Below, piece by piece: positions 1 through 12,561 of a stretch of DNA of 64,000 nt. This DNA comes from Zingiber officinale. Its lineage: Eukaryota > Streptophyta > Magnoliopsida > Zingiberales > Zingiberaceae. Numbering within the stretch: position 1 is the first letter of the stretch; each line of letters opens with the position of its first letter. The notes under the pieces are model-generated. The model worked only from the letters and a program-made list of their open reading frames with translations, searched no databases and was not told where the DNA came from. The position numbers and the translations under genes are program-made. The stretch covers positions 29,838,011-29,902,010 of the forward strand of contig NC_056000.1 in NCBI RefSeq assembly GCF_018446385.1. Reading direction: 5' to 3'.

Positions 1-454
1 AATATCTCATTTGCACTGAACCATATTTGTAATGACCTAGATGTTGGTCATTCATAATTTTTGTTGAACATAAATGACATCTTACACATTGGACCACTAA
101 TGGTATTCTCTTTGTTGTTGTTTTAGTATTTGTTTATGCAATATTGAGTATTTCAGTCATTTAACATATCAAGACCTTCCATATATACCATACCACCTGT
201 ACAACTATCAAAGCATTAAAATCTCTGGTTTATTCCCAAGTTTTTCTTTTTGCCATGATTGCCATTTCCATCAGGTCATAATATTGCATAGTTTATTATT
301 GGTTCTCAAGTGCTTTGTTTTTTTTCCTATTTATCACCCTGAAGAATGCATGAGTTCATGTTCTTTGACCTTCTCTTGTTTCTTTGTCTTTTTCCTTCTT
401 TTTTTGTCCTTTTTGTTTAAGTTGAAGTAAATGATCCATGTTGTTGAATTGCAG
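1..454 (+). other. Intron of ClpC upstream of the first visible exon
   Basis: T-rich sequence with no reading frame matching ClpC. It ends in a polypyrimidine stretch and the acceptor ttgcag at 449-454. The preceding ClpC exon lies before base 1. Confidence 0.75.
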
Positions 455-2528
455 GTCATAACTATATTGGGTCTGAGCACCTGCTTCTTGGGCTCCTTCG
501 TGAGGGTGAAGGTGTAGCTGCTCGTGTGCTTGAGAGTCTTGGAGCCGATCCAAGTAACATACGTACCCAGGTAACTTATTATTTAAGTTGGTTTTGAATT
601 AATGCAAGATTAGTATTGAAGCAATTTTGAGCTTTATTATTGAATAGGTTATTCGAATGGTTGGAGAAAGCACTGAAGCTGTTGGTGCTGGGGTAGGTGG
701 AGGAAGCAGTGGCAATAAGATGCCCACACTTGAGGAGTATGGAACTAATTTGACAAAGTTGGCAGAGGAGGTAATCTTGGATCATCAACTTATTAATGCG
801 CTTGCTAATTATTACCATCAACATGGAACATCTGAGCTACTTGGTAACTCTTCAGGGAAAGTTAGATCCTGTTGTTGGGAGGAAAGATCAAATAGAGCGA
901 GTCACACAAATTCTGGGTAGGCGTACAAAGAATAATCCCTGCCTAATTGGGGAGCCTGGTGTTGGAAAGACAGCCATTGCAGAAGGACTTGCTCAGCGCA
1001 TTGCCAATGGAGATGTTCCAGAAACAATTGAAGGAAAACAGGTGTTTTACTTACTCATTACTTCATTTTTATATTTTCATAAGAGGTTGAAATCATTGAA
1101 CAGCCCAGAAGTACTTCTAGACAGCTATTGGATCACCACTTTCTATCATTCTGCACATATAAATCTATCACATATAATTTACTTTCAATTTTGTAATCTA
1201 GGTGATTACACTTGATATGGGGCTTCTTGTTGCTGGTACGAAATATCGTGGAGAATTTGAAGAAAGGTTAAAGAAGTTGATGGAAGAAATTAAACAAAGT
1301 GATGAAATCATACTATTTATCGATGAGGTGCACACATTAATTGGAGCAGGAGCAGCAGAGGGTGCCATAGATGCTGCTAATATCTTAAAACCAGCTCTTG
1401 CAAGAGGTGAATTGCAGGTATGTCTGTATTCCCCAATTTGTTATTTAACTTGTACTTTCTATTGTAATTCAGTATCAACTTTGTTTCAGTGCATTGGAGC
1501 CACAACGCTTGATGAATACAGAAAACATATAGAGAAGGATCCTGCTTTGGAAAGACGATTTCAGCCTGTCAAAGTTCCAGAACCAACAGTGGATGAAACA
1601 ATACAGATACTTAGAGGACTTCGCGAAAGATACGAGATTCATCACAAACTTCATTATTCTGATGAGGCTTTAGTTGCTGCTGCTGAGTTGTCCCATCAGT
1701 ACATTAGGTTTGTGAATCGTATTTTAATACCACCCTTTTTATTGTAGATGCTACACATTATACTACTCTCTGATTCTGTTTATTGGAAGCTGACCTACAC
1801 AAAACTTTGCAGTTTTCTATGTTTTTTTTATTGTTCCTCTCTGATTGTTAAATGGGTAAAATGCTGTTTACCTATGATCATTTGGTCAATTATTGCTGTG
1901 TTTTTTTGCCCTTTGGAGTGATTTAATTTAAGTAACTGTAAACTATTGTAGAATTTGCATCTTTAGGAAGAGTTTGCACCATGTAACTTGATGTGGTTAT
2001 CTACCATTCAGAACACTTGGTATTGCAATGAATCTTACTGTCTTGTTCTAGACAATGTTTCCGAGTTAGGGCCATGTTTAATGTGCTCTGCCCAACAACT
2101 CCCTCTAATAACCTTCCTCTGCCTTGTTCTGCTCCTGGAAATTAGCCATCTTCTATGCTGTTCATATTGTGTTTGGAACATCATTCAAGATCTCTTTTTG
2201 TTTAACTATGCTATTTTCATATTGTCTGTCAAACTTTTGGTTGTTCTTTATCTTGTTATCTCTGTATTCTGCCAAGTTTTTTGATTATCATCCTCTTGTT
2301 TTTACCAAATGAATGGCTCTGAGAAGTAAAAACATTATTATTTCCAAGTGATTCTTTATATCACACTATTAGTGATTGTTACAGTTATTCTTATTTCTCT
2401 TTATTTCTTATGCATTCTGCTTCGTATTTAGTGATCGTTTCCTTCCTGATAAAGCAATCGACTTGATTGATGAAGCTGGATCTCGTGTTAGGCTTTGCCA
2501 TGCACAGGTAAGCTATTACATTATCTAA

Positions 2529-2594
<66 letters not shown>

Positions 2595-4178
2595 TAAGCA
2601 ATCGACTTTTTTTTTTTACAGCTTCCAGAGGAGGCCAAGGAACTGGATAAAGAACTTAGGCAGATCACTAAAGAAAAGAATGAAGCAGTCCGTGGCCAAG
2701 ATTTTGAAAAGGTACCATTTCCTGGATATTGTCCGAGGTGTTGAAAGTTAACTATGTTGCATAGAAAAATACCAGTTTGATGACCTGGTTGTTATGTTAT
2801 AAGCAAATATCATCCATGAATGATCTCTAGCACAGAATAACAAATAACATCGGATACATAGTTATGCATTCTCACCAAATTGCTTGCTTTATTTTATTTT
2901 ATTAATTTTAATTATCTGTTGTTTTATTGTGAACCTGTAAGCTAATCATGTATTTCTGAACCTAAATTGCCTTTATATTCCTACACTGTGTTTTTTCAGG
3001 CAGGAGAACTGCGTGACAGAGAGATGGAGTTGAAGGCCCAGATTTCAGCTCTGATTGACAAAGGCAAAGAAATAAGCAAAGCAGAGAGTGAGGCTGGTGA
3101 TGCTGGTCCTATTGTAACAGAATCAGACATCCAACACATTGTGTCTTCATGGACTGGAATTCCTGTGGAGAAAGTCTCAAGTGATGAGAGTGACCGCCTT
3201 CTCAAGATGGAAGAAACTCTCCATACACGTGTTATTGGCCAGGATGAGGCTGTCAAAGCCATAAGCCGTGCCATTCGTAGGGCTCGTGTGGGTCTTAAGA
3301 ATCCCAATCGTCCAATTGCCAGTTTCATATTTTCTGGTCCAACTGGTGTTGGTAAATCAGAATTGGCAAAGGCCCTAGCTTCTTATTATTTTGGATCTGA
3401 GGATGCCATGATCCGGCTTGACATGAGTGAGTTCATGGAGAGGCATACTGTCTCAAAGCTCATTGGCTCACCCCCTGGTTATGTTGGTTACACTGAGGGT
3501 GGTCAGCTCACCGAAGCAGTTCGCCGTCGCCCCTACACTGTTGTCCTATTTGATGAGATAGAAAAAGCTCACCCTGACGTCTTCAACATGATGCTCCAGA
3601 TTCTGGAAGATGGGAGGTTGACAGACAGTAAAGGGCGGACGGTGGACTTTAAGAACACCCTCTTAATTATGACCTCCAATATTGGAAGCAGTGTGATTGA
3701 GAAGGGAGGACGTAGGATTGGATTCGACCTTGACTATGATGAAAAGGACAGCAGTTACAGCCGAATAAAAAGCCTTGTCACAGAAGAGTTAAAGCAATAC
3801 TTCCGCCCAGAATTTCTCAATCGGCTTGATGAAATGATAGTCTTCAGACAGCTAACCAAACTGGAGGTCAAGGAGATTGCTGATATAATGCTCAAGGAAG
3901 TCTTCGACAGGCTGAAAGCCAAGGATATAGAACTACAAGTGACAGAGAGATTCAAGGAAAGGGTGGTGGATGAAGGTTACAACCCAAGTTACGGAGCTAG
4001 GCCGCTGAGAAGAGCTATAATGAGGCTCCTGGAGGATAGCTTGGCTGAGAAAATGCTGGGTGGGGAGATCAAGGAGGGAGACTCAGCTATTATGGATGTC
4101 GACTCTGATGGCAATGTGGCCGTCCTGAATGGTGGGAGCGGCTTGCCTGAATCAGTGCCCCCATCTGTTCCTGTATAG
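455..4178 (+). CDS. ClpC: Chloroplast Clp protease ATP-binding chaperone ClpC (5' partial)
   Basis: Hsp100/AAA+ unfoldase of the plastid stroma; it feeds proteins to the ClpPR protease and assists import at the inner envelope. Eight exons fit in frame: 455-570, 648-770, 856-1041, 1202-1417, 1490-1707, 2432-2507, 2622-2711, 3000-4178 (stop TAG). They encode about 733 residues; the family has about 920, so the transit peptide and first part of the Clp-N domain lie before the window. Seen in order: Clp-N repeat ([19 protein letters not shown]), first AAA Walker A GEPGVGKT and Walker B ILFIDE, the UVR-like coiled middle region ([21 protein letters not shown]), second AAA Walker A GPTGVGKS and Walker B VVLFDE, and the acidic ClpC tail ending in PPSVPV. 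The first exon completes a split Gly codon, so an upstream exon is certain. One odd residue: Cys where I recall Arg in RVRLRHAQ (end of exon 2432-2507). ClpC1 and ClpC2 cannot be separated. Confidence 0.96.
2531..2592. repeat. (TA)n microsatellite in a ClpC intron
   Basis: About 31 uninterrupted TA units inside the intron between the exons ending at 2507 and starting at 2622. It sits only about 30 bases from the next splice acceptor and is likely length-polymorphic. Confidence 0.95.
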
Positions 4179-7060
4179 ATATCTTGAGGCTGAATTGCTT
4201 GTTTTGGGACCACACAAGTAGCTTCTACATCTCAACTTAATAATATTTAGTGTCTTATCTTTGTTTACAAAATTCAGGCCCACTCATATCCTTGGATATT
4301 TACAAGGAAATCAAGTAGATATTTTTAAGTGGGTTTGGAAGATATGCGGACTGAGGCCAGACTTAGATGATTCTGTAGACAAAATTGCTAGACATTCTTT
4401 GTTGCTCTGGTACTTTTTACACTATGGTTTTCTTGTCCGAGTCTACTTGCCCCATATGTAAACACAAAGTGTTCTAACCTGCCAGCAAAGGTGATTTGAC
4501 CGCCTAAATGGATTGTGTAATGTGAGATTAAGTTATGTTTTCTTGGATTATCAATTTAAGGTTCTAATATTCAATGGAATGTTTATATATGTTTGTATAT
4601 ATTAATTCTTCTGGGCGAATCTGAATATCTTTTAGTTTTTTTTATATATTTAAGGTATTTTTGATAATTTATATGTATTTTTATATATTTTAGTTTGTTT
4701 AGGATATTTTTAGAAGAAGCTATTGATTAATAAAAATTTGTGTCCATGTCGTTGTTTTCTTAAACATTGAGTGGTTTATCTCCTAATGTTTTATAGAATT
4801 AATAGAATTTAGGTCATTTTAATAGAATTAATAGTTATTTGTTACTTCAGGTAGTAATAAACAAAATTGATCTTACGAAGTCAGTTATTGTCTTCTTTAA
4901 GAATGATTAGTTTTATTTTTTTATATTTTTTATGATATCTGAAGGTGAATTTTCTCTACTATGAGAAGAATAATGTAGAAGGATTCGAATATCCTTTTAT
5001 TATTTTTAATAATTTGTGAGTTTTTTTAAATATTTAGGGTATTTTGGATAATTTATATATATATAGGATTTTTTAAATTTTGAGTTTATTAATAATTTTT
5101 TTAAGAGATTTTTTTTTTTTTTTAATTTCTACCTTAGGATTTGAAGTTTATATAGAAGACCTTCTCAATTCCATGTGACGTGGCGACAATATAAATGACC
5201 ACTTCAATCCGAGTGGCGCCCAACGTCGAGCTGCTCACCTCTATGCCACAAGGTGAGAGAACCTTCAACGAACTCTTAAGAGCACACCACCATGGTCAAA
5301 CGGCGGTTACTATTGAGCTTGCAACACTTTATCATGGATAAACAAATGAATATAAAAGAAATTGCATGACGAGGCTTCAAGTTACAGTTGCATGAAGTGC
5401 GTTGGAGATTCAAATGAGACTTAGTTATCCAAAGTGTTTAGGTTGAGATTCAAATGAGGCTTTTGGAACTTAATTTATATACGGAGGCAAGGGTGCCATC
5501 CTCTAGGCCCTTGTGGCCATTTCAAGTGGTGAAGGAGGTCAGAGGATCCTTAACTCGTGCCCATCGGCATGGGTTAGATATGTGGGTGACAAGTTGTTAA
5601 TTGAGAGACGTATAGATCTTGCCAACCTTTACTTGTGCCTTTATACGACAATTTATCTGCCTTGATTATGGGTCCAATAAGTAGTGTTCATTATTTAGTT
5701 CAATTTGAAAAATTAAATCAAATCAAAATTTTAACTCATTTTGTTTTTTTTTTCATTAATTCCATTAGGTAGGTGTTCATTTGCTTTATTACAAATATAA
5801 ATTTACAATCTTAATGCTTTGTTATTCTAAATATTATACTAATTTGCTTCGAATCTAATTGAACAAAAATAAACCTAATAATTCCGGTTCGGTTTTAATT
5901 TGATGATAAAAAAAAGGAGTTTACTTTAATTCAATTTACACCCCTACGATTGGAAAGTCAAATCCTAGCACTCTACAATTAGAGAAGATTACGACATGGC
6001 AGAATTATGAAGTCCCGACTTTCCTTTATGATGCTTGGACACTCTAACCTCCCTCAAAGGAGCACCAACTAACGGACGGTTCAACCCAAGAAAGCAATCC
6101 TGATTAATTAAAGACATCAACCATAAACATACTTTATCGATGTAACCAATTAAACTCATTCCCACAGCGACTCTCTCGCTTTATCCCATCATTTTAAAAA
6201 AAGAAAGAACGTACGCACCGTTCATTGCTTCTAAAACCTATAAACGACTCAGTCAACCGTCGACCATTTCCTTAGTAATGATTCTTAGTGTCTCCTTTCA
6301 AAGTTCTTTGGACAGTGCTCAATTTTCCAAACTATTTCCCTCTCTAATCATTGAGGCAACTCAGCCGGACGATTCACTCCACAAACTAATGTTGATAGTC
6401 AGATCCAGTTCTAGTTCTAATTAGTCTATTTTTTATTATTATTTATGTAAAAAAATTTTAGCCCATTCAAATCTATCCCTTCCACATTCGATTCATCTTC
6501 TTAATAATTTAGTGTCGGCAATTGTTTGAATGCGTATATAAAGTTGTGGAATTTTTAAAATATGCACCTGACTTTCAGATTTGTTAAATGACACCTGTTT
6601 TTCATTTTATCTCTCTCGTCAACGTGTTATTGAATTTCAAGGAATAATACTATTATGGTATTGAATTTTAATGAAGATTACGATATTGTATTTCAAGAAA
6701 CATTATTATGGTATGATATTATTTAACTTATTTTATATCTTTTAGGGACTCGTTAATGTGTATAATTTAATAGATTTCTGATTTATCTTATCATCCATAA
6801 TTAACTACTTAATTATAGAATAATCATGAGTGATACCTAATAGTACATCATGATCCCCAATTAGTCGAAAAATCATAGTTGATCTTAGAATTAATTCTAA
6901 ACCCTTTAGCAGCTACAGTGAGTCATGCTTTGTTCCATTCACTCATCTTATACCCACTTGGTTCAAGACATGGTCTATATGTTTATCCCCACTAGACTAA
7001 TTACACCACACCTAGCTTAAGTAATATTTCCCCTTTCTACGAATTCAAATTACTTATATA
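4179..7060. other. 3' UTR of ClpC and AT-rich intergenic DNA
   Basis: The first few hundred bases are presumably the ClpC 3' UTR. The rest is AT-rich with no convincing gene. About 6600-7060 reads like old retrotransposon non-coding sequence that resumes after the insertion at 7061-13437. No RNA gene was seen. Confidence 0.5.
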
Positions 7061-7248
7061 TGTTGATCCTTTTGGAGGCCGGCAAGAGGAGAGAGGTGAA
7101 TTATCTTGAAAAAAATAAATCTAACCTTTCTCGAATTTTCAACTAAATAACATACACTTGTAAAAAAAACAGAGACTAATTAAAAGAAAACAGACACAGG
7201 AGATTTACTTCGTTTGCAATCAGAGGATTGCTAATCCAAGACGAATAC

Positions 7249-8131
7249 TGTTGGAACCCCAAGGTGTTTTGATGTGATCAAACAAGCTAAGTTAGGTCCT
7301 GCGTTTGTTTAACCCTTGTGTCTAAGTGTGCAGGAGCTTAGGAACACAGGAAGTCGAGCGGAAGACGCGACTAGCGAGAAGGACGGCACGGGAGAGAGCC
7401 GACGGGCTCGGTGCGTCTGAGGGACGAGGTGTCCGCGGAAGAGTACACCGGTGGACGAGAAGAGTGTGCGCGGTGCTCGAGGGACGAGAAACCGGGAAGG
7501 AAGGCTGCTCGAGGAGAAGGGCGGAACATGGGTTCGGGTGAGCCCTATTCCGGAAGGCCGAGATCACCCAAGCTAGCGGAGCCGGAGCGAACAGACCCGG
7601 ACCGAGACTGGGACTTAACGGAGAAGTCATCCCGGACAAAAAGTCAACCGCAGTTGACTTTTTGCTCCGGGGCGCCCGGAATGCTTCCGGGCGCCCGGAG
7701 CATGATTTTGACCAGAATCGCGATTTTCGCAATCTGACCGTTGGGGGATAAAGTTTATCCCCCCGGGGGCGCCCGGAACCACTTTCAGGCGCCCGGACCA
7801 GTACTATAAATAAAGTACTGATCCGTACATTAAAAGCAACTACTTGTAATTCAGTGCTTTCATTTGTGTTATTTCCTTCTGTGCTTTCAACGCTGTAAGA
7901 GGCTACTCCGCCCAGAGGAGAATCAATTAGTGCGCCTTCTTTGCCTTGGATTAGCAATCCTCTGATTGCAAACCAAGTAATTCCTCTGTGTCTATTTTTC
8001 TGTTTTAATTAGTCTCTGCATTTTTAATTACAAGTTCTTTTAAGTTAGTTGAATATCCGAGAAGGGTTTTTGGTTTTATTTTGTAGGGCAATTCACCCCT
8101 CCCCTCTTGCCGGCCTCCAAAGGGACCTACA
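7249..8131 (+). mobile_element. Solo LTR nested in the 3' LTR of its own family
   Basis: 883-bp solo LTR from TGTTGGAACC to GGACCTACA with exact 5-bp target duplication AATAC (7244-7248 and 8132-8136). It is the reverse complement of its host LTR, so the same family inserted in opposite orientation. It has a TATA box (actataaataaag near 7802) just after a cluster of GGGCGCCCGG palindromes, and the LTR-end block caattcacccctcccctc. Confidence 0.9.
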
Positions 8132-8869
8132 AATACGACGCACTATCTGATGATCTCCTTCAAGCGGAGTAGCCTCTTTACAACGTTGACAGCACAGACA
8201 GAAAAGTAAAGCGCAGAGAAATTGATTACAAGTAAAGTAAATAAACTGTGCAAATCAGTGCTTATTTATAGCACTGTTCGGGGCGCCCCAAAGGGTTCCA
8301 GGCGCCCTGAGGAGGATAAAACTTTATCCCCCAACGTTCAGATCGAGTCAAACCTCGATCTGGTCAAAATCCACTTCCGGGCGCCCGGAATGGATCCGGG
8401 CGCCCGGATCACTTAAGTCAACCTAGTTGACTTTTTGTGGTCCGGTTCCACTGCTCCGGTTCAGCTCGTCTCGACCCGAGTCTTCTGTTCCGGCTCCGCT
8501 AGCTTGGGTGATCTCGACCATCCGAAATAGGGCTCACCCGAACCTAAGTTCCGGCATGTTGAGAGATTGTTGGTGCAATATTCCCAGGTCAAGGTTGACC
8601 TAGTTTGACTGAGCTTGAATTGGGTCAAGCTCGAGTCTTAATGTTTATATTTTGATGGTTTGACAATACATGTTGACAATACATGTTTGACAATATATAC
8701 AAGACTTCGATGATATGGACAAGTGCAGGTGCAGTTGTTCATTTGGGGAGATTGTTTGGTGCAATTCCCCTCTGATCAGGGTCTGATCAGGCTGGTTGAA
8801 GAAGAGTCAAGTAGATCAAGGTTGACCAGATACTTGACTGGGAAGTCCTAACTGGGAAGCTAGGAAGAA

Positions 8870-9070
8870 GGAAAATCCTGGTGAGTGAAGCAAGGTAAAA
8901 GACCTAGTGAGTGAAGCTAGGCAGAAGGAAAATCCTGGTGAGTGAAGCCAGGTGAAAGACCTAGTGAGTAAAGCTAGGCAGAAGGAAAATCCTGGTGAGT
9001 GAAGCCAGGTGAAAGACCTAGTGAGTGAAGCTAGGCAGGTTGAAAGTCCTGGTGAGTGAAGTCAGGCAAG
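8870..9070 (+). repeat. Tandem repeat of a roughly 60-bp unit inside an LTR
   Basis: About three to four degenerate copies built on gtgagtgaagccaggtgaaa and gacctagtgagtgaagctag. Reverse-complement relatives occur at about 31290-31710 and weaker ones at 62210-62365, so it is a family-wide LTR feature. Confidence 0.8.
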
Positions 9071-9324
9071 GGAAAATCCAGATGGATCAAAGCTGATCGG
9101 ACATCTGATGTTGGGAAGTCCAAGTAGGTCAAAGGATTGACCGGATACTTGGCATGATGAAGAAAAGTCCAAGTGGGTCAAAGGGATTGACCGGACACTT
9201 GGTGAGGGAGTCCTAGCAGGTCAAGGGTGACCGGATGCTAGGCATGATGAACCAACAGGTCATGGATTGATCGGATATTGTTGGTTTGGGGGCTTGGGAC
9301 TTGGTTTTGGGCAAAAGCCAATGT

Positions 9325-9625
9325 CTGGATCGATCAACCGATCGATTGGCTGATGCCAAATCGATCGACCGATCGATTGAGAAGGTCCCCGCGACAAGCC
9401 TCGAGTGGGCAAGTCGCAGAGCGCACAGAACGTCTCTGGATCGATCGGTGGATCGATCCAGAGACCCTAATCGATCAGTGGATCGATTGGAGTGGCGCGT
9501 TTTTATGCGATAAAGGCTGGATCGATCAGCCGATCGATCCAGGCATTTCCCGCAGAGTACAGAGGCGCTCTGGATCGATCGACCGATCGATCCAAAGTCT
9601 CCCCGATCGATTGGGAGCAATCCAA
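9325..9625. repeat. Cluster of ATCGATCGACCGATCGAT-type palindromes
   Basis: At least six imperfect palindromes of about 20-26 bp built on GATCGATC...GATCGATC with flanking TGG/CCA, spaced about 50-60 bp. They lie in the upstream half of the LTR, before a possible TATA-like gataaagg near 9650. Confidence 0.85.
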
Positions 9626-10421
9626 TCGATCGGGATCCGACCGTTGGCGCAGATAAAGGCTGCAGGCATGCGATTCCTTCGGTAGAACTCTCGGCCACTT
9701 CTCCCGATCTTCACCAGTGATCACAGAGCTTCTCCACAGGGTTCTCACCGCCAGTTCTTGAAGCTCTTGGAGGTTTTTCCAAGTCAAGAGGTGGATCTAC
9801 AATAAGAGGAAGAAAGCTAGGGTTATGGTTTTCTATACTCATTGTAAGCTTTTCCTTGTATTTGTGTATCCTTTCCCTTTCTTCTTGTAGTGTGAACTTG
9901 TAGGGCTTCTCCGCCTTCGGTAGTTACCGAAAAGGAGTGATTTCTTAGTGGAGGGTGCGTGAGTGGGTGTGGATCCTTGGACTAGTCACCTCTTGTGAGG
10001 TGGATACCAAGTAAACCCTCCTTGTTAGCATTGTGTAGTTTGTTTCTGTATTTTCCGCTGCATATTTCTGAAGAAACAAGCAACGACGAGCATCTAGCAC
10101 GCGACGAGCTATTCACCCCCCTCTAGCTACATTTTCTGTCCTAACACGGCCTTCTCCTCGAGCAACCTTCCTTCCCGGTTTCTCGTCTCTCGAACGTCGC
10201 GTACGTTCTTCTCGTCCACCAGTGTACTCTTCCGCGATCACCTCGTCCCTCGGACACACTGAGCCCGTCGGCTCTCTTCCCGTGCCGTCCTTCTCGTTAG
10301 CCGCGTCTTCCACTTGACTTCCTGTGTTCCTAAGTTCCTGCACACTTAGACACAAGGGTTAGACAAAACAGGACCTAACTTAACTTGTTTGATCACATCA
10401 AAACTCTTTGGGGTTCCAACA

Positions 10422-10436
10422 ATCTCCCCCTTTTTG
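10422..10436 (-). promoter_or_regulatory. Polypurine tract of the SIRE-like element
   Basis: Read on the minus strand this is an A/G tract (CAAAAAGGGGGAGAT) directly before the TGTTGG start of the 3' LTR, as expected for the plus-strand DNA primer site. Confidence 0.85.
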
Positions 10437-11049
10437 ATGTGAGCAACCCAAGTTAAGATAGGGTAAACATATGAAATAAAAACAATTAATTTGTAAATAA
10501 GTCCAAAAGATTTTTCAATTTAAAGAATATATACCTCCCCTAGACTTAACATTCTTCTCTCCCTTTAATCACATAAAAAATGGGGTTCCTTTTAATAAGT
10601 TTAAGATAAATTCTAACTTAAAGAAACTATAAGTGTTAAAAAAATTTCATAAGAGAGAAAAAAAATCAAGGCAAATTGCAACAAAAAAAAAATCTAACTT
10701 AAAAGAAATTTCAAAGGGTTTGGCAAACATAATTTTTAAGTTTTAATTTTTTTTTAAAAAAATAAATTTCAATCATAATTAAGAATTTAGAAGAAATTTT
10801 CATAAGTAAAAAATATTTTTGAATATGTTTTCTAGAATAAATTAAATAACTCTTTTAAAGCATTAAGTGATTTAAATTAATATTTTTTCAGTCAGTCAAT
10901 TAAATTTTTTATTTCGATACTTGACTTTCAGGTAGTGGCGAGGCACTAGACCTTCTTGGTTATTGGAGCAACAACCACTTTCTAAACAAAGCCGCATAAA
11001 GAAATTACATGTTTAATTATCTTGTTGAAAATGCTAAGTCTAATTTTGA

Positions 11050-12506
11050 TTTTTAAATTAAGCAAGTTTTTGGAACCCAATAGAGGTTCCTTCCTACAGG
11101 GTTAATCAAGTATTTTCTAGGTACATAGGCTTTTGATATTTTTCTAATTTGATTTTGGTGAAACCTATAGTACCAGTTTATTCCTTTATAATTTTTAAAA
11201 CCAGAAATATTTGAACAGGTAGAGTTTTTCAATCTTTCTATTTCTTTTTTTAATTTTTCATTTTCAAGTTTAATCTTAGCAAAATTCTCTAATAGACATG
11301 ATTTTGCTAAAGTTCTTTTTATTTTTAAGTTTTCATTTTTTTAATTCAGTATTTTTACCTTTTAATTTGTACATAGACTTAGCCATAGCCTTAATACCAA
11401 AATAAAGCTGATGAGGAGATAAGAGACATACCTCACTTACCATGTCATACTTGAAGTCTGACTCTTCCCCTGCTTCGCTGCATTCATCCAACGCCCCTCC
11501 CACTTCATCGATGCTGGGTTCTGATGTACTTTGCCCTTCATAGCTTGTCATCAGTGCTATCCCAGCATATTCTTGAATCTCGAAAGCAGATGATGAACTA
11601 TCGTCCCAAGTTGCTTTAAGATTTTTGCGCTTCTTGGGTATCTTGACTTTGTCTTTCTTTAGTTCTGGGCAGTTTTCTTTTAAGTGTCCTTCCTTTTGAC
11701 ACTGGTAGCAATGCATCCTTCTTTTATTTCTTGGATTCTTTTTATTCTGCATTTCTTTAAATTTATTAGATCTAAAATTTTTTAAAATTTCTTACCATAT
11801 ATGCTTCCTGATCCTCTTCTGAATCTGACTCGGGTTCATCCTTCATGGTTGCGTTTAGTGCGATCATTTGGCTTGATTCCTTTGTTGTCCCTACACACCT
11901 GGTTTTATGTAATTCAAGAGTAGAGAACAATTCTTCTAAAGTACTTACCTCCAGGCCTTTTGAAATATAGTAGGCGTCGACGATTGATGTCCATTTTGGA
12001 GTTCTAGGAAACACATTGAGTGCATAGCGTATGGTGTCTCGGTTTGTTACCGTTTCACCGAGGTTCTCGAGACCAGTAATCAATTACTTTACCTTCGCGT
12101 GTAGATCGGCTATCTTCTCACCTTTTTCCAGACGGATGTTTGTCAATCTGTTTTGGAGGATGTCTCTTCTTGCTAGCTTGGCTTCGGATGTTCCTTCGTG
12201 GAGCTCCAGGAATTTCTCCCAGAGTTCTTTGGCTGACGAGTAGCTTCCGATGCGGTTGACTTCTTGAGGCTACAACACACTCAGTAGGTGATATTCCGCA
12301 CGGTTGTTCGTTATGGAATCATTCTGCTCCTTTTTTGTCCACTGGCTCTCTTCTTTTTCTTCTCCATTCTGATTCGTCGGAGCTACAAAGCCATACTTTA
12401 TAATTAACTAAATTTTTAAATAAGTTTTCAGGAATACCTCCATATGCCGCTTCCAATGTGTGAAGTCCCCCTCGAATTTTGGTGGAACAATGCTTGGTTC
12501 GGCCAT
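11050..12506 (-). pseudogene. Gag remnant of the SIRE-like element
   Basis: The minus-strand frame starts with ATG at 12504-12506 (MAEPSIVPPKFEGDFTHW) and continues through a UBN2-type gag segment (ENLGETVTNRDTIRYALNVF) to a zinc knuckle CYQCQKEGHLKENC near 11690. The tail near 11060-11160 reads YVPRKYLINPVG, a SIRE-type gag/pol linker motif. It is broken: in-frame stops after FLKTYLKI, before PQEVNRIG and before LITGLENL, plus a shift of frame just before the zinc knuckle near 11770. No protease or polymerase follows. Confidence 0.8.
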
Positions 12507-12548
12507 CTCGTTGCTTCGATCGGCGGTTAGTCCTCCTAAAACGCCTTG

Positions 12549-12560
12549 CTCTGATACCAC
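12549..12560 (-). promoter_or_regulatory. Primer-binding site (tRNA-Met type)
   Basis: The minus strand reads TGGTATCAGAGC two to three bases after the 5' LTR end. This is the usual complement of the initiator tRNA-Met 3' end in plant copia elements and fixes the element's orientation. Confidence 0.85.
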
Positions 12561-12561
12561 T

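Larger units (their letters stand above)
8557..10146 (+). mobile_element. Solo LTR of a second family, nested in the same host LTR
   Basis: 1590 bp from TGTTGAGAGATTG to TGTCCTAACA, flanked by CGGCA (8552-8556) and CGGCC (10147-10151), a one-mismatch target duplication of host sequence ttccggcc. It contains a tandem array (8870-9070), a palindrome cluster (9325-9625) and the terminal block gctattcacccccctctagc. No coding capacity: the serine/arginine-rich frames are artefacts of the repeated palindromes. Its start resembles 61928 and the LTRs of the 25.9-37.3 kb element. Confidence 0.85.

Noticed and set aside
2996-3328. 110-codon minus-strand frame opposite ClpC
   Set aside because: Lies entirely over a conserved ClpC exon; shadow frame.
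4261-4461. 66-codon frame after ClpC
   Set aside because: No family resemblance; position fits the ClpC 3' UTR or intergenic DNA.
7322-7957. 211-codon minus-strand frame
   Set aside because: Falls wholly in solo LTR 7249-8131; related frames recur in the other LTR copies (13038-13333, 34705-35145, 38029-38528) without conserved domains.
8870-9070. Regular repeats resembling a CRISPR array (also 15040-15745 and 61495-61910)
   Set aside because: Plant nuclear DNA, repeats directly adjoining without unique spacers, no cas genes; they lie in LTRs or repeat-rich DNA.
9213-9787. Overlapping long frames on both strands rich in Asp-Arg-Ser
   Set aside because: They arise from the GATCGATC palindromes, which read as similar peptides in several frames and on both strands. 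The stretch is inside a solo LTR with target duplication.
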